Assembly (NCBI GenBank): GCA_018350325.1
Contig: JAEVLN010000007.1
Coordinates: forward strand, 401,109-465,108
Origin: Globodera rostochiensis
Taxonomy: Eukaryota > Nematoda > Chromadorea > Rhabditida > Heteroderidae
Direction of reading: 5' to 3'
DNA length: 64,000 nt
Position 1 is the stretch's first letter. Each line of letters begins with the position of its first letter. A program made the translations under genes and the position numbers. A model generated the notes under the pieces. It worked only from the letters and a program-made list of their open reading frames with translations. It made no database searches and had not been told where the DNA came from. Of this stretch, positions 11,611-23,771 are shown in pieces.

Positions 11611-11642
11611 CGGCGGCGGCGGCGCCTATCGGCACCGCCGAC
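11611..11642 (-). repeat. Dispersed GC-rich hairpin repeat, copy 3
   Basis: Expanded CGGCGG stem followed by CGCCTATCGGCACCGCCG and a long poly-C. It is preceded by the family flank TTAACAAATTGAGTCAAAAA. Confidence 0.6.
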
Positions 11643-11838
11643 CCCCCCCCCCCCCCCCCCCATTCAGCATTAATTTGTTTAGCAACTGTTTTATGTATAA
11701 AAGCCAACAATTTTTATGCTCGAAATTTTTAAAAAAAGGTAACAACAAAAGTCAGAAGAATACGTCCGAAAATAAAAATAAAGAATAAATTTGGTGTCCT
11801 ATTGCTTGCTTTCTTCATTTATTGCACAAAGTTCATTA

Positions 11839-14800
11839 TTATCCGCATGAAATTTCCTCCAATTGTTTGCGCAAATCGCTCATCAATATGCGTTTGTCTT
11901 TATATGTTTGTAGACATTGCTGAATAAATTTGAGACAATGTTTTAATTAATAAAGATATTGTTGTTTGGGTAGAAACAATTATTTTTTTTTTTAAATAAT
12001 TTTAGTTTTTTTAGAGATAGCCCAAATACCGTATACACTCTTGTAATCCCCCAAGCTTTCTAATAATCCCCCACCCTCTCTAATAAACCCGCCCCCTCAG
12101 AGAGGGTTGAGAAGGGGGGCTAATTTGAATAAAGCTAGATTTTAGGGGTGCAATTTTTTAAAATTGAAAAAGTCAATCTTTAGAGGTGCATTTTTGGAGT
12201 TTATTGCATTTTTCTTAAGGAATTTTTTTGGAAGTTGTATTAGGTGTGCACTTTTGGGTTTTATTACATTTTTCTTAAAAAATTTTTCCAGATGAAAATT
12301 ATCTCCAAAATCAATTTTAGGGGTCAAATTTTTGTGTTTTTGGTGGAATTTGTTAAAAAAATAGATCCCTACAAATTTTGCAAAACAAAAGGGTCGCCCC
12401 GATTGTTTTTCTCAAAAAATTTTCGCCAGCTGAAAAATGTACTTTCATGATTCACATACATTTATTTGTTTTTATGATACTTTTTTAAAGTTGTCTCTCT
12501 CTCTGATCAGCTCCCTAAATCAAAATACTGATTTAATCGGATTTGGCATTTTTCCTATCTCTGAATGGACAGTTCAAGCAAGACAAAATGCAATACTATC
12601 TCATACCAGCACGTGATTAACCCTAAAAATGGTCATCCGTGATCACGTGCAGCTTGATTATGATGCCAAATTTGATCAATTAAAAAATAAACGTTTTTTA
12701 CCTTTGTGAGATTGATCAGCGGTTCATATTCATTGATACAAACATATTGGTCATCTGCTTCATCGTTGTCGCATGAAAAATCAGTTGGCATCACATTATC
12801 ATATGGAATGGGCAAATCTTCTCCATTTTTCAAAAAAAATTCAATTTTTTTCTGCAAATTTTTGCGCAACATTTGACCTTTTCCCCAAATTTGTCCAAGA
12901 TTGTCCACATAAATTTTGTAGTGTAACGACAATTGTAAAATTCTATTATTTCTGTATGAGTCATTTAGATCCAAAATTTGTTCCTTTAAACTTTCAAAGG
13001 GATGCTCATTGTTGCTGAGCATTCCATACAGAATAACACCGAATGTCCACACAATATCAATTTCATCAGTTTTGTTTAAATTATCCTTAATTTAAAAATA
13101 TTGTTGTTTTATTTGGTTTTTTAAAATAAAATTCTGCGCCGGTTTTAAAATTCAAAAAAAAATTGTTATTTATTTGATGCAGATTTCAATTTTCTCCTCC
13201 CCCCCCCCCCCCCTCAGCTCCAACACGGATACCCGGATATACGTGGATATATCCGGATACGGACGGATAACGGATATGAAAAATCTACTTATCCGGATAT
13301 ATCCGCTGTATATCCGCGGATATCCGGATATGGGATTTTGGAAGGTCATGGATACGCACGGATATGAAAAATCTACTTGTCCGGATATATCCGCTGTATA
13401 TCCGCGGATATCCGGATATGGGATTTTGGAAGTTCACGGATACGGACGGATAACGCATATAAGATTTTGAGGACGGACGGATACGGATACTAAAAATAGT
13501 TTCCGTGCACACCCCTGAATTTCGAACCCCTAAATTCAGTACCATTCAAATTTTCAAGTCTTTAAAAATTTATTAGGCAAAATCTAATTAACTCGTTAAA
13601 AAATTCTAAAAGTGGTTATTGTCAGATACTGTGAGTTGGTCGCATTTTTTATGGGGTTGGAATCAGGAAAATTTTTTTTGAAATTTTACAAATCCCATTT
13701 TTTAAATTCTTTAATAACTTATGTATTAAAGGCATAAAAATTGACCACTAAAAGTTTAAAAAAAATAGAGACCATTATTTGTTGAGGACTTTTGTATAAA
13801 AAGGCATAAAAAAATTTGTGCTCAGGTGCCACATTATAGGTTATTTGCACATCACCCAACAATTGCTTCTCAAGAAATGGCGTTGTTATATCACTAAAAA
13901 ATAAGTTTACGATTTAATAAAATATATTAAAAAAGCTGATGGTACCTTTGACAATTCACCATAAAGTTATACGGAAGCGGAATTCCGTCCAGATCATTGA
14001 TTTTCTGATCATTTATGCCAACCTTATAATTTTTAAACGCATCAATCATTTTGAGAATGATTTTTGCGATCACTTTTGGCGGCACTTTCAAATTGAATGT
14101 TTCGGAATGATCACTTTTTTGTTGATGGGAGCTCAGAACGGTGCGCCAATATTCATCAAAATTAACATGTTCACTGCAAAATTGATGCTGTGCCGACGAT
14201 GAGGACTGATCATAATTGAAGCTTTGAACCGGCGACAATTCGGCATCATGATCAGCTGACATTGGCACAGCAATGTCATGCAGCAACTGATCACCAAAAT
14301 CGGCAACATTTTGCCATTGATCCGTCTCATCAAAGTGATCAGCATTAATGCTTACGCCTGCTGGCTGATTCACTGATGTCAGTGAATTTGTTGCGGATTT
14401 TCTTGTAAATTTTTTTGATAAGTTGAGAATACTTTGTTCTAAATTTTATTATTTTCACTAGTAATTGTTTAGAGAAAGAAAACAAAAAATTTATTTCGTG
14501 AAAATTTTGTGGTACATTTTTTAACTTCAATCTAGAAAAATCTAACTAAAGTTTTTGTTTTTGTTTACTAAAAGTTTAATTTAATTTTATTATTTTCAAA
14601 AAATTGTTTAAAGAAAAAATAATAATTTCGCGAAAATTTTGTGGTACATTTTTTAATTTCAATATAAAATCTAACAAAAGTTTTCTTTTTATTTAATAAA
14701 AGTTTATTAATAATTAAGGTAATAAATTACTTAAATTTGATGGTATTGATCCCGTGTTGGTTTTTTCCGATCGTTGTGAGTTCATATTGGAGACCACAAT

Positions 14801-14911
14801 GTTTAATGGAACAGTGTTGCCTCCAATCCCATCTACAGCAGAGATTTCTTTCAATTTGTTGAGTAAAAAGAGGAGAAAAATAGTTGAAAAATAAATTTTA
14901 ATATTATTCAT
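11839..14911 (-). CDS. Secreted kinase-like protein, probably a pseudokinase
   Basis: Exons: 14911-14731 (signal peptide MNNIKIYFSTIFLLFLL...), 14401-13946, 13893-about 13800, 13085-12702 and 11919-11839 (stop TAA). Visible kinase C-lobe marks are TYNVAPEH (the APE motif), VWTFGVILYGML (subdomain IX) and, in the last exon, QCLQTYKDKRILMSDLRKQL, which matches the conserved C-terminal helix of kinase domains. The exon 14401-13946 to 13893 junction and the 13085 to 11919 junction are phase-consistent. The first junction and the exit from the third exon are unresolved. I see no glycine loop or VAIK lysine. Where HRD-x-K-x-x-N is expected the sequence reads NDLDGIPLPYNFMV, so catalysis is doubtful. 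The role is unknown; the signal peptide suggests secretion. Confidence 0.55.
13220..13510. repeat. ATATCCGGATA-type repeat in an intron
   Basis: Tandem and inverted GGATATCCGGATATATCC words, with two long near-identical units about 100 bp apart. It ends at GCACACCCCTG, a possible hAT-like right end. It lies between kinase-like exons. Confidence 0.6.
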
Positions 14912-15892
14912 TGCCGAATTTGATGACAACTGTTTATAGTTAGAAATTAGTTTATCATTCAAACACAAAAATGACCAAATTATGTTTTTTAATCAATTTT
15001 TTTGCCAAAAAATGCATTTTTATTTTTTTATGTTTGTTAACAATTGTTTTTCAAAAGTGAAAAATATGCAATTTTAAAATTGTCAAAAAAAGTTAAACTG
15101 CCACCAGGGCCATTTCAGCAGCTATTTGAGCGTTTCAGCGCCGTTAATTTTACAGGTCTATTTGATTCGAAAATACTAAATGATATCGATGATAAGTGAA
15201 TTATTTTTCAAAAATAGCCAGAAATCATTTGTAATTTTAAATGCCAAAATATGCTCAATACCCCGTAATATGCGTTTATTTCAGAAAACCTTAAAATATG
15301 CAAAAATATGCAATTTTAGACTTGTCCAAAAAAAGCTCAAACCAACGCGAAAAGGCTATTTTTGGGCCGTAGCATCACAAAAATCCGGTCTCTAGTTATA
15401 ATACTCAATTAAATATTAACATTTTTTATATAAATTATAATTTAAGTAGCCTTTAATTCGATATTATTTATCATTAAATGCGCTTAATATTATATAATTG
15501 AAAAGGAAATGTAGTTGAAAGGAAGCTGTTGCCTATTTATTCGCAAAATTATATAATGTTAGTGCTTGGCTGTGAAAATCCACGACTTTTTTTTTGCTAC
15601 TTATTGATTCCTAATCGCAATTCATAAATTCTCATTTCCTCAAATTTATTATAATTTAAATAAGAAAAAATGGCCCAATTAGAATGTCGACTGACTGATC
15701 AATTTCCGTTTATTAAGAGAATATGTAGAGAGCGACGACAGTCAATTCGATTGAATTCGTGTCACTTTTTTAAGCTGGGTAAAAATTATAATCTGCTAGA
15801 CAATCGATTTATGTTGTTTTTATCAAAAAAAAAAAAGTTAATAAATAAATTTTAAATTATTATTGTAGAATTTGATTAATTAAAGTTATTAT
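14912..15892. other. Intergenic, AT-rich
   Basis: Contains a right-end-like CCGGTCTCTA at about 15385. An open stretch at 15670-15778 (MAQLECRLTDQFPFIK...) ends before GTAAAA and could be a first exon, but I found no partner exon. Otherwise nothing recognisable. Confidence 0.35.
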
Positions 15893-16458
15893 TAGGGCGG
15901 CGATTTATATGGAAATCCATATTTTTTTTTGTGCACTTGAAACGGCTTCTAAATGCCATAAATAGTATTTTTAGCTTTGGTTGGAGCTTCTAGAGCCCAT
16001 TTTATAATCCATATTCCATTTTTTTCATATTTTGCAATTTTTAAAAAAATCCTTAACAAAAATGCAATAAAAACGAAAAAATACACCCCTGAGAATTGAC
16101 TTTTTCAAAATTTTCAAAAAATGCATCCCTAAAAAATTGACTTTTTCAAAATTTTCAACAAATGCATCCCTAAAAATTGTTTTTCGCGACTAAAAATTCT
16201 GCCACCCCAAAAATTGAAAATTTTTAAAATTGTGCTTAATTAATTTCAAAAATTTCTCTGAAATGCCTTTATTTGGATATAAAAATTTTTATTGCTCTTA
16301 TTACTTCATTAGGAAATCTTGCCCATTTTTTGCAATATTTGAAAATTTTTATCCATATTTTACAATTTTTGTCAATATTTGGTCCATATTTTGCAATTTT
16401 TCATCCATATTTTATGGCCATATTTCGAGATTTTTTATCCATATAAATCGCCGCCCTA
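15893..16458. mobile_element. hAT-like fold-back element with exact 8-bp target duplication
   Basis: Starts TAGGGCGGCGATTTATATGG and ends with its exact complement. It is flanked by GTTATTAT at 15885-15892 and 16459-16466. The interior is AT-rich CCATATTTT words. A relative with GCAGCCCTA ends is at 50405-50847. Confidence 0.85.
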
Positions 16459-16509
16459 GTTATTATTCATTAAATAGTGAAGAACATTAAATATTTTTCA
16501 ATTTATTTT

Positions 16510-17242
16510 TCCATCTACAATAATATATAGTGTTTTCTCCCAATGTTTAGCATTTTGGCAACATCACTTGCACTTTCAGGTTTTTTTTGTTTGGTTTTAT
16601 AATATTTTCCTATCATTTCCAATTTCTCGACATCGGAGTAAAGTTGCGCTAAATTAAATTTAAACAGTTAATATCAAATTTTAAAATAGTATGTCAAATT
16701 GTTTTTTTTCAAGAATTAAATGTCGCTTAGAAATACCCCAAATCTTTAGCAAGTTTATTCTGTTCTCCATATTGGCACATTTTTTATCTCATCCATTCGT
16801 TCAATAAATTTGCATTTTTATTTATTTTCATATTGCGGCATAAGCCAAATTCTTTTTTATTTATAAATTTGCTGTGCGATAAAACTCCCAATTTTTTTTC
16901 CCCCAAATTTCTCCTCAATTTTAACCCTTTCTGCAGTTGGAAATCCTTTTTGCTTACATTCATTTTTCTCTTTTAACGCGTGAAACCTAAAACCAAATTT
17001 CTCGTATTTCTTGCTCAGAAAATTTTTCATTCTCACTGAACATTTCCATTATTCCACTTCTGTTTTTTTTTTCAAGATTCAAGGCCCACAAATTGTCATC
17101 CAACGAGGGCATCGGATGTTCAAATTTGCTACAATAAGAAAAAATGTATTTATAAATGTTTTTAAACAGTGAATAGCAAAATAACTTTGTTTTCAATTGC
17201 TCTGAAGTGCCGAGAAGATAACGATTAAGCTAAAGAAAGGCA
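16510..17242 (-). CDS. Unidentified gene fragment, several exon-like frames
   Basis: Three minus-strand stretches look coding and have plausible acceptors: about 17231-17165 (LNRYLLGTSEQLKTKLFCYS), 17128-16991 (EHPMPSLDDNLWALNLEKK) and about 16655-16525 (YSDVEKLEMIGKYYKTKQKK, then SASDVAKMLNIGRK). The last has a helix-rich, possibly DNA-binding look. I do not recognise a family and could not join the pieces into one phase-consistent model. It could be a decayed gene. Confidence 0.3.
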
Positions 17243-17546
17243 TGGGAATATGAATAAACGAATATGTAAATTTTTTTTTGTTTATGGGAGTGTGGCGGAA
17301 AATTTGTTCATGGAGTTTTTAAATTATTCCAACTGACTGATGCTTAAGAAGTATTCTTTCTTTTTTAAGTCATTTTGTAATGAAATCAAATAAAATGCAA
17401 ATATAAATAACTAAGAAAGTGGCATATGTATCTTTGCAATTTGAAGTGTCCTTTTTTTAAGGAATTCGTCCTTTTCCGTCCTATAGAGAGACAAACAATC
17501 ACGTAGAAAAGATTGCGTAATTGTATGCATAATTACTGGGATAATT

Positions 17547-17711
17547 GTAGGGTCGCCGCCGGGGGGGGGGGGCGACGGGAAAACCGGGGACCCCCGGCCA
17601 TTCTCATCCCCGTTCTCCAGTTTGTTCATCCCGAAAGCGGGGATCCCCGCTTTGTCCGTCCCCGTTCCCCGGTTTGACCGCCCCCCCACCCCACTTTGGC
17701 AGCTACCCTAG
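17547..17711. mobile_element. GC-rich hAT-like element
   Basis: Starts TAGGGTCGCCGCC and ends GGCAGCTACCCTA, with CCCCGGTTT/AAACCGGGG words inside. It is a relative of the fragment at 8848-8995. The flanking octamers GATAATTG and GAGGCTTG agree only partly. Confidence 0.55.
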
Positions 17712-18830
17712 AGGCTTGTCATGCCCAAATAATTTCCTAGTTTTATTCAAAAGACTACGCACACTTCCCCAATACATCGCCAAATGTCCCGGTTACCATC
17801 AACATTGGAAAATTGTTTGAAAATAATTCAGAATGAGCTTTATGTAAAAATAAACTTATTAAATTATGTCAACAAGATATTGATCAGGGGTGTAACCCGG
17901 ATTCCGGAAAAGTTCATTTTATGGTAATCGCGTAAGAGCAAAAAAATGATCAGAAAAATTAGAAAAAAGTCAAATTCCAAGATTTTCGAAGCCGGATTTT
18001 CGGAAATTCGGACATTTTTATGCTCGGAATCCCGGTTTTCGGAGGATTCTTATCCGTTGGCAGTTGCTATGTTAGTGTTAAAATTTATGCAAGTTTTTCG
18101 CTAATCCCTTTTATTGCCTTTAGGCAAATAAAATGTGTATGTAATCAATCCATTTTGGGCGGCTTAATTAATTTGGTTTGGCCAACATTCGGCTGCCAAT
18201 GTTGTCATTCACTAGGCCTTTCTATTGAAGGACATTCATTTGGCTCTAATTAAATTCATTTCCTAAAAAAACTCGCCAAAATTTTAACACAAAATATGGA
18301 CAAAAATGCTGGTTTGTTTGTTTACGGAAGGAATTGCCGGAAAAAAAAATTTGTTCATGGCATATGCTAATCGAATTTTCTGCTAACTGTTATAGTAAAC
18401 ACCCAATTTTTTTGCCATTGTTTTGAAGTTTTAAATAAATAAACATTTCTTTTCCGTCTCATGGACAAATTGGTACCTAAAAAATCACTTTTATATTTTA
18501 TACAAACTTTTTTTTGTTGGTTTGTTGTTTTTTACTTTGCAATAAATTTCGAATATTTCCTTTTCGAAATGGATTTGACTTTTGCGAAATTGAAATTTTG
18601 TGACAGCCTTGGTGGTCTCTAGTGATTATGATTTGCATTAATTAATGGCAACATTTTCCGTTAATTTGAAAATAAAAAAATTAGTCTTTGGTAAACTAAT
18701 TTTATCGGAGTTTTAAATTGTTGATAATAAATTTCTGAAAACAAAATTTTTTTAGAACCGATTTTTATTATCAAATTTATTTAAGATTGTCGTTTATATT
18801 TAATTCAAAATAATACATATATAAAATACG
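17712..18830. other. Intergenic upstream of the receptor gene
   Basis: AT-rich. It contains one repeat remnant at about 17886-18055 that starts CAGGGGTGTAACCCGGATTCC. No gene is supported. Confidence 0.4.
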
Positions 18831-21800
18831 ATGAATGACACTGACTTCAACGCAAACAATACCGTAGGATAAGTTTATTTTTTAAATTTTTTTTTGATTT
18901 TATTTAAACAAAAGTTGTACCAAATGTACCGCGATGTGTACCCGTGTTGGCCGTTCATCATCGGTGCGGTGACAATAAATTTGGTGGCACTGTTCGGAAT
19001 GATCGGCAATTTTGGCGTCATTTGGGTGACATATTGCACAAAGTAAATGTTTTCAAATAGCAATTGTAGTTGGTGGCTAAATGGGAAAAATGTCGTTTAC
19101 CGGTGTAAAATGTTTTCGGTCAAATCATTTACCAATTGACTCCGCTCATCTGATCACGAATCTGCAAAAATTTGTCCGCGGAAACCGCTTTGAAGCAAGT
19201 TATGACGCCGGGACTGAAGTGGTTTTTTCAGTGTGGGACTCAGTTGTCCATAGATAAAAAATGCGGAAAATCATTCGTTTAAGCTTTCAAAAGCTAGTAT
19301 TCGTTAGGCTAGTAAAGAATAGGCAAAATGTTAGCCCCGGGTGGGACTCGAACCCACGTCCTCCACCCAATCCGTGGGCAGCTCTTCCAACTGAGCTACC
19401 GGGGCGTCCCATTAGCCTTCTTCTTTATGGATGATCTTTTACCCCCGCCCTAGGCGTTTTAACCGTTCACTTCCAACCAGCGGAACACACAAATCCTTAC
19501 AGGCTTAAGCCTAAGGCACCCGGCTTTGGGCTTTGTTTACAGCGGTAAACGACACTTTAGCCGCTAAATGCATAAATATATTCGATGCTACGGTAAATTT
19601 TGGAAATCGGCAAATTCCGGAATTTCCCGGCAAATTTTGGCAATTCTCAAATTTGAAAGTCTATTACTTTTTGTTAAACTTAACCAAATCAAACAAACAA
19701 GATGGATGCCATTCTGAAGGCTCTAGACGAGAAGAACCATTTGAGGAAAAAAGTTCAAACGGTTCCATTCGTTTAAAAAAGAAGTTCAATGTGAAAAAGC
19801 AATTGAAATAACTTTTTCACGAATTTAATTGTTTTTTAAAAGCTTAGATTCTTTCGAGGCATTTTGTTTGTTTGATTTGGTTGAGTTTAAAAAAGTTATA
19901 GAACTTTCAAATTTTAGAATTTACAAAATTAAACCGGTTAATTCCAGAATTACCTGCTTTCAAAAATTAACGGTAACAAATCCTTTTTTATTCTAACAAA
20001 AATTTGTCAGGACACTTCACGGGACGGCCAATTTGCTCATCGCACTGTGCTGTTTCTTTGAACTGCTCCATCAGCACGGCCATTGGTTGTTCCTCTACAC
20101 GGCACTTTCGGGCCAAAACTTTTTGCCCTTCACATTGGCCATTCGCATTTGCACAGTTTCTCTGTTTGGCTTAGGCGGTACTGCGATGTCCATGACATTC
20201 ACTGGACTGGACCGGCTTCTATGCGTCCTTTTTCCGGCATTGTAAAAAATAATAAAAAAATTAAATTTTCAACAAAATATCTATCGCCCCCGACTGCATG
20301 AAAAATTATTTGTTAATAAATTATATTTATTCAAAAAGTTTGAAAACAGCCAATAATTTCTAATCTTTTTAGTCCAAACACAGTGAGGCCAATGCCCTAT
20401 CTTTGTGCCATCATGTTGATATGCTCATCTGTTTCTATACTCAAACTCACGATTTATTACGAATCTGTGAGCAAAATGCCAAATTTGATGACAACCGGCA
20501 CAATTGGCGATTTGATGAAGGTGCGCGAAAATTGTTATATCAAAATAGGGCAAAAATTTAAGCGTTTTTCAGATTGTAACTTCCCAACGCCTGTTAAGCG
20601 TTTACTTTCTTATGCATTCAATTACCATTGTTCTCTACGTTGTTGTTGGCATTGTGGTTAGGAAGAAATCTTGTAAGATTATTTAATATTTCGTACATTT
20701 TTTTAGAATCAGTCATTTTGAAAATTCCTGGATCCGTATCCTGTGGCTGGGCCTGATTTTCTGGACCAAAACCCAGGAAACATTCTGGGCCAGGAAAAAT
20801 CTTGGCCGCTGAGGCTCCACAGGAGTTGGATTCTGGATCCAAGAAAAATTCATGCCTGGATCCAAGTCCAGGACGGCCTCTATATTACCGTATTTTCTCT
20901 ATTAGTAGCCCATTCTCCATTTGAAGCCCACTCTCTAATTGTAGCCCCCCCCCCCCGTAAACTTTTAAATGTTTTTCTTGATTAGCAATCTGTTCTTGTT
21001 GAATTATAGAGTTCTTTTGTTCAAGAACATCCTCTGAATCTTATAGAACCTAGGTATCTTTGAACCTACCTACCAGGGATGTAAATCGCTATCGCTATCG
21101 CGCGACAATATCGCATTATCGCCTTTTTGGGAATATCGCGAATCGCATATCGCTATCGCATTGTACCCAATTAAAAAAAACGTTGAAAATAGTAGCCCAC
21201 TCTCCATTTGAAGCCCACTCTCTAATTGTGCCCTCCCCCTAGAGGGGGGGGGGGGGGGTAAAAAATAGTAACCCATGGGCTACTAATAGAGAAAATACGG
21301 TAATTTGGGCTACTAATAGAGAAATACGGTAATTTATTTTTTAAAAAATTCAATGTTTTTCCCCCATTATTATGTAGTTTCCAACTCTTCCAACGCTGAA
21401 AAGAAGCAACGGCGCATATTCCGTTCATTGTGCATCATCATTTTGTTGAATGTTGGCGGGTATTACTTTTGTGTTGCTTTTATGCTGTTCGTTCGGCCAA
21501 ATTTGAACACGACCGACCCAATCATTTCGTGGACAATTTTTATGGTTGTGGCCATTTTGACGGTAAATGTTAGTGCCGCTTCCAATGGGCCAGTGTTGTA
21601 CATGACAAGGTTACACCTAAACACATTAAAAATACTAAATGAAATTTAAATGAATTTTTTTAGCAAAGAGTATCAAAAAGCATTCCAAGACGAATTTGGC
21701 AAAATTTGTGGGTTCGTTTTCAATTACCAACAATTTCTTAAAATTACTTAATTACATCTTGTTTGTCCTCCTAATTGCATCCGCTGACTCAAATTATCTT

Positions 21801-21851
21801 TTGTCTGGCAATTAAAGTGATTTTCAACGGTTACCGCGTGTGGCGGCATAA
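18831..21851 (+). CDS. srsx-type seven-transmembrane chemoreceptor
   Basis: Eight exons: 18831-18863, 18915-19042, 20011-20241, 20373-20520, 20573-20672, 21378-21609, 21664-21711 and 21818-21851. All junctions are GT-AG and phase-consistent, giving 317 residues. The N-terminus MNDTDFNANNT has two glycosylation sites. TM1 carries LFGMIGNFGVIW with the conserved GN. Exon 3 has LHGTANLLIALCCFFELLHQ and FTGLDRLLCVLFP, a DRL motif in place of DRY, as in the nematode srsx class. The last helix has NGPVLYM followed by a cytoplasmic SKEYQKAFQ. Intron 2 holds a tRNA-like repeat and intron 5 an inverted-repeat element. A ligand cannot be inferred. The family call is confident and the final small exon less so. 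Confidence 0.85.
19334..19405 (-). tRNA. tRNA-like gene or tRNA-derived repeat head, anticodon arm degenerate
   Basis: On the minus strand GCCCCGG...CCGGGGC forms a perfect 7-bp acceptor stem. GCTC...GAGC gives the D stem and GTGGGTTCGAGTCCCAC a perfect T arm. The 22 nt between them do not form a proper anticodon stem, and position 33 would be G. A degraded copy with the same flank (AGGCGTTTTAACCGT) occurs at about 49680-49855. This is more likely a dispersed tRNA-derived element or pseudogene than a working tRNA. It lies inside intron 2 of the receptor gene. Confidence 0.5.
20887..21312. mobile_element. Inverted-repeat element with ACCGTATTTTCTCTATTAGT ends
   Basis: The left end reads TACCGTATTTTCTCTATTAG and the right end at about 21273-21302 is its complement. 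The interior repeats GTAGCCCACTCTCC words and includes a block of ATCGCTATCGC repeats (21075-21165). A second partial right end follows at 21303-21332. The ends differ from the hAT-like group. A TA flank on both sides would fit a Tc1/mariner-type element. Related word families occur at 12030, 29740 and 30190. Confidence 0.55.
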
Positions 21852-23451
21852 ATCGCGCTGTCGGGGGAAAATCCACAAAAAATGGCCAAAAATTTGCGGT
21901 CTCGGGGTGACAACCTAGCCCAAATTTAAACAGACCGATTTATGGCATTATATTGACTTAAAATTAGAGAAAGGACTTGAGGACCGATCGAGAATCTCGA
22001 AAAAACTGTATCTTGAAGATCTCGAAAAATTGTTGGATCGCGAATCACGATCGGTCCTTTCTCTACTGAAAATCATTTCATTGTTTTTGTAAACAACAAA
22101 TTGGTCGGATATTTCGCCGAGTAAGCCAAAATTTGAAATTAAGAAATTGACGTTTTAATAAAGCTAAATTTTTGCTTTAATAAACCTTTACCAAAATTAT
22201 TTACATATTATTTGGGCCACAAAATTCGGGGGCCGCAAGTTTGGCACTACCCAAATGACAATGATAATGCTGTTGTTGTTCAATGCTGTTCTTCTACCTG
22301 GCCATAACCGTTGCTCACTAATTTTCGATTAAAACTTTTTTTTTATAAAAAGTTTACTTTTTTTACAAAAAAAGCATGCTCAAATCAATTTATAATTTCA
22401 AAAAATAAACCTCCAAAATTGAGCAGTTTTCATGACCAAACATAAGCTATACTTTCCAATTTTCCGAAAAAGCTCCTATATTTAGTTTTTTTCTTCTGTA
22501 TTTTTGATAAATTTTCAGTCAATTGATTCCCAAATCGGCGAGTAACGCGACCAACTCCAGGTGATTTATTTTGATAATCCCATGTTATGTTAATAAATGA
22601 TGATCAAAAATTCGAATCTAAATAAGCGACTTGCAGCGGTGTGCCGAATTTGTGACATACTCTCGCAGGCACAAATGTAGATGAACTGCCCATCGCCGAG
22701 TTCGTCTCCATTGGCGTTTTGTCAGTTTCTTGCCAACTTAAAGTGCCGACAGAGTAGGCAAATTTAATACCATTCTAGACAAGGATTTCTTTTGTGGTTG
22801 AGGATATAAGCTTTAATACCATTCTAACCATGGCGATAAGGATTTCTTTTGTGGTTGAGGATATAAGCCAAAATCCGGATGAAGTGAAAGGTGCAATACG
22901 TAGATCACGAATATGACATCAGATTATTCAAATGACATCGTCTAATCTATGATTTCAACATCTAAGATTTATTGAAAAGAGATACATTTCTCAAAGTCGC
23001 TAAAAAGGTGTTTCTAGGGGTATTCGAGGCGTAGAACCCGAATCTGTCCACTGTTTTAACCAATTGTGAACCCCCGACCTGAATTCGAACAATTTACGCA
23101 AATTCAAAAATTTTCAAAAAAACACCTGTTATGTATGACCTTGAAAATTGTATTTTTTTCAAAAAATCTTAGATGTTGAAATCATAGATTAGACATTTCT
23201 TTATAAACCCTAATTTTTATTAATAAAAAAATTAATTAGCGATTAAGTCGTTTGATTTTCTGCAATAAAAAAATTATTATAAAAAATTAAATAATGATCA
23301 AATCGATTGATTTTTTATGAATCGTTTAATTTCTTCAATAAAAAGGGATTTTTTATAAAAATAAACTATTCTAAAAGGATTTATGTGCTAAGTCCATAGC
23401 GTTTCAAAAAAGAATACTTTCACTCATTATATAATCTTTAGGTGTGCCCTG
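21852..23451. other. Intergenic with element fragments
   Basis: Contains TCTCGA-type repeats (21985-22065), a direct repeat GATTTCTTTTGTGGTTGAGG at about 22785 and 22840, and a hAT-like left end TAGGGGTATTCGAGGCG at about 23016 related to the element at 4330. No supported gene. Confidence 0.4.
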
Positions 23452-23771
23452 ATGAACGATCTAAGCTTTTTTTATTCGGCCAAAATGGCCTTTGTGTTCA
23501 TTCTGATGCTTTCGGCCATGTTGGAAGCCCAGGTAATTATGAATACGTTAAATTAATTTTTTCTTATTTTAATAAGCAGAATAAAAATGACACATTCTAC
23601 GATTTGATATGCGGGAATAAATCCGCAGTTCGATATCCGTGCATTTTTATTGTACGCCGCTGGTCCGGGAAGTTTCGGTTGGATAACCGAAGAATTGCCA
23701 GGAATGCAACAATCCTAGTGGGGACACAATTGACTCTCCCGACCTTTTTGCAGCTCCTACTAAAACAATGA
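23452..23771 (+). CDS. Possible small secreted protein, two exons
   Basis: Exon 1 (23452-23532) encodes MNDLSFFYSAK then MAFVFILMLSAMLEAQ, a good signal peptide, and ends at a GT donor. Exon 2 (23580-23771) is in phase and ends at TGA, giving about 90 residues with one or two cysteines and a basic middle (VRRWSGKFRLDNRR). I recognise no family. An overlapping frame in exon 2 also looks protein-like, so the model is tentative. Confidence 0.35.

Larger units (their letters stand above)
9771..11838. other. Intergenic region with repeat remnants
   Basis: No gene-like frame is seen. It contains ATCGCATATCGCC repeats with a right end CGATTTACATCCCTG (about 10170-10262; the matching left end is seen at 21075), the element at 10431-10840, two GC-rich hairpin copies (10666 and 11611) and a poly-C run at about 11641-11661. 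Confidence 0.5.
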
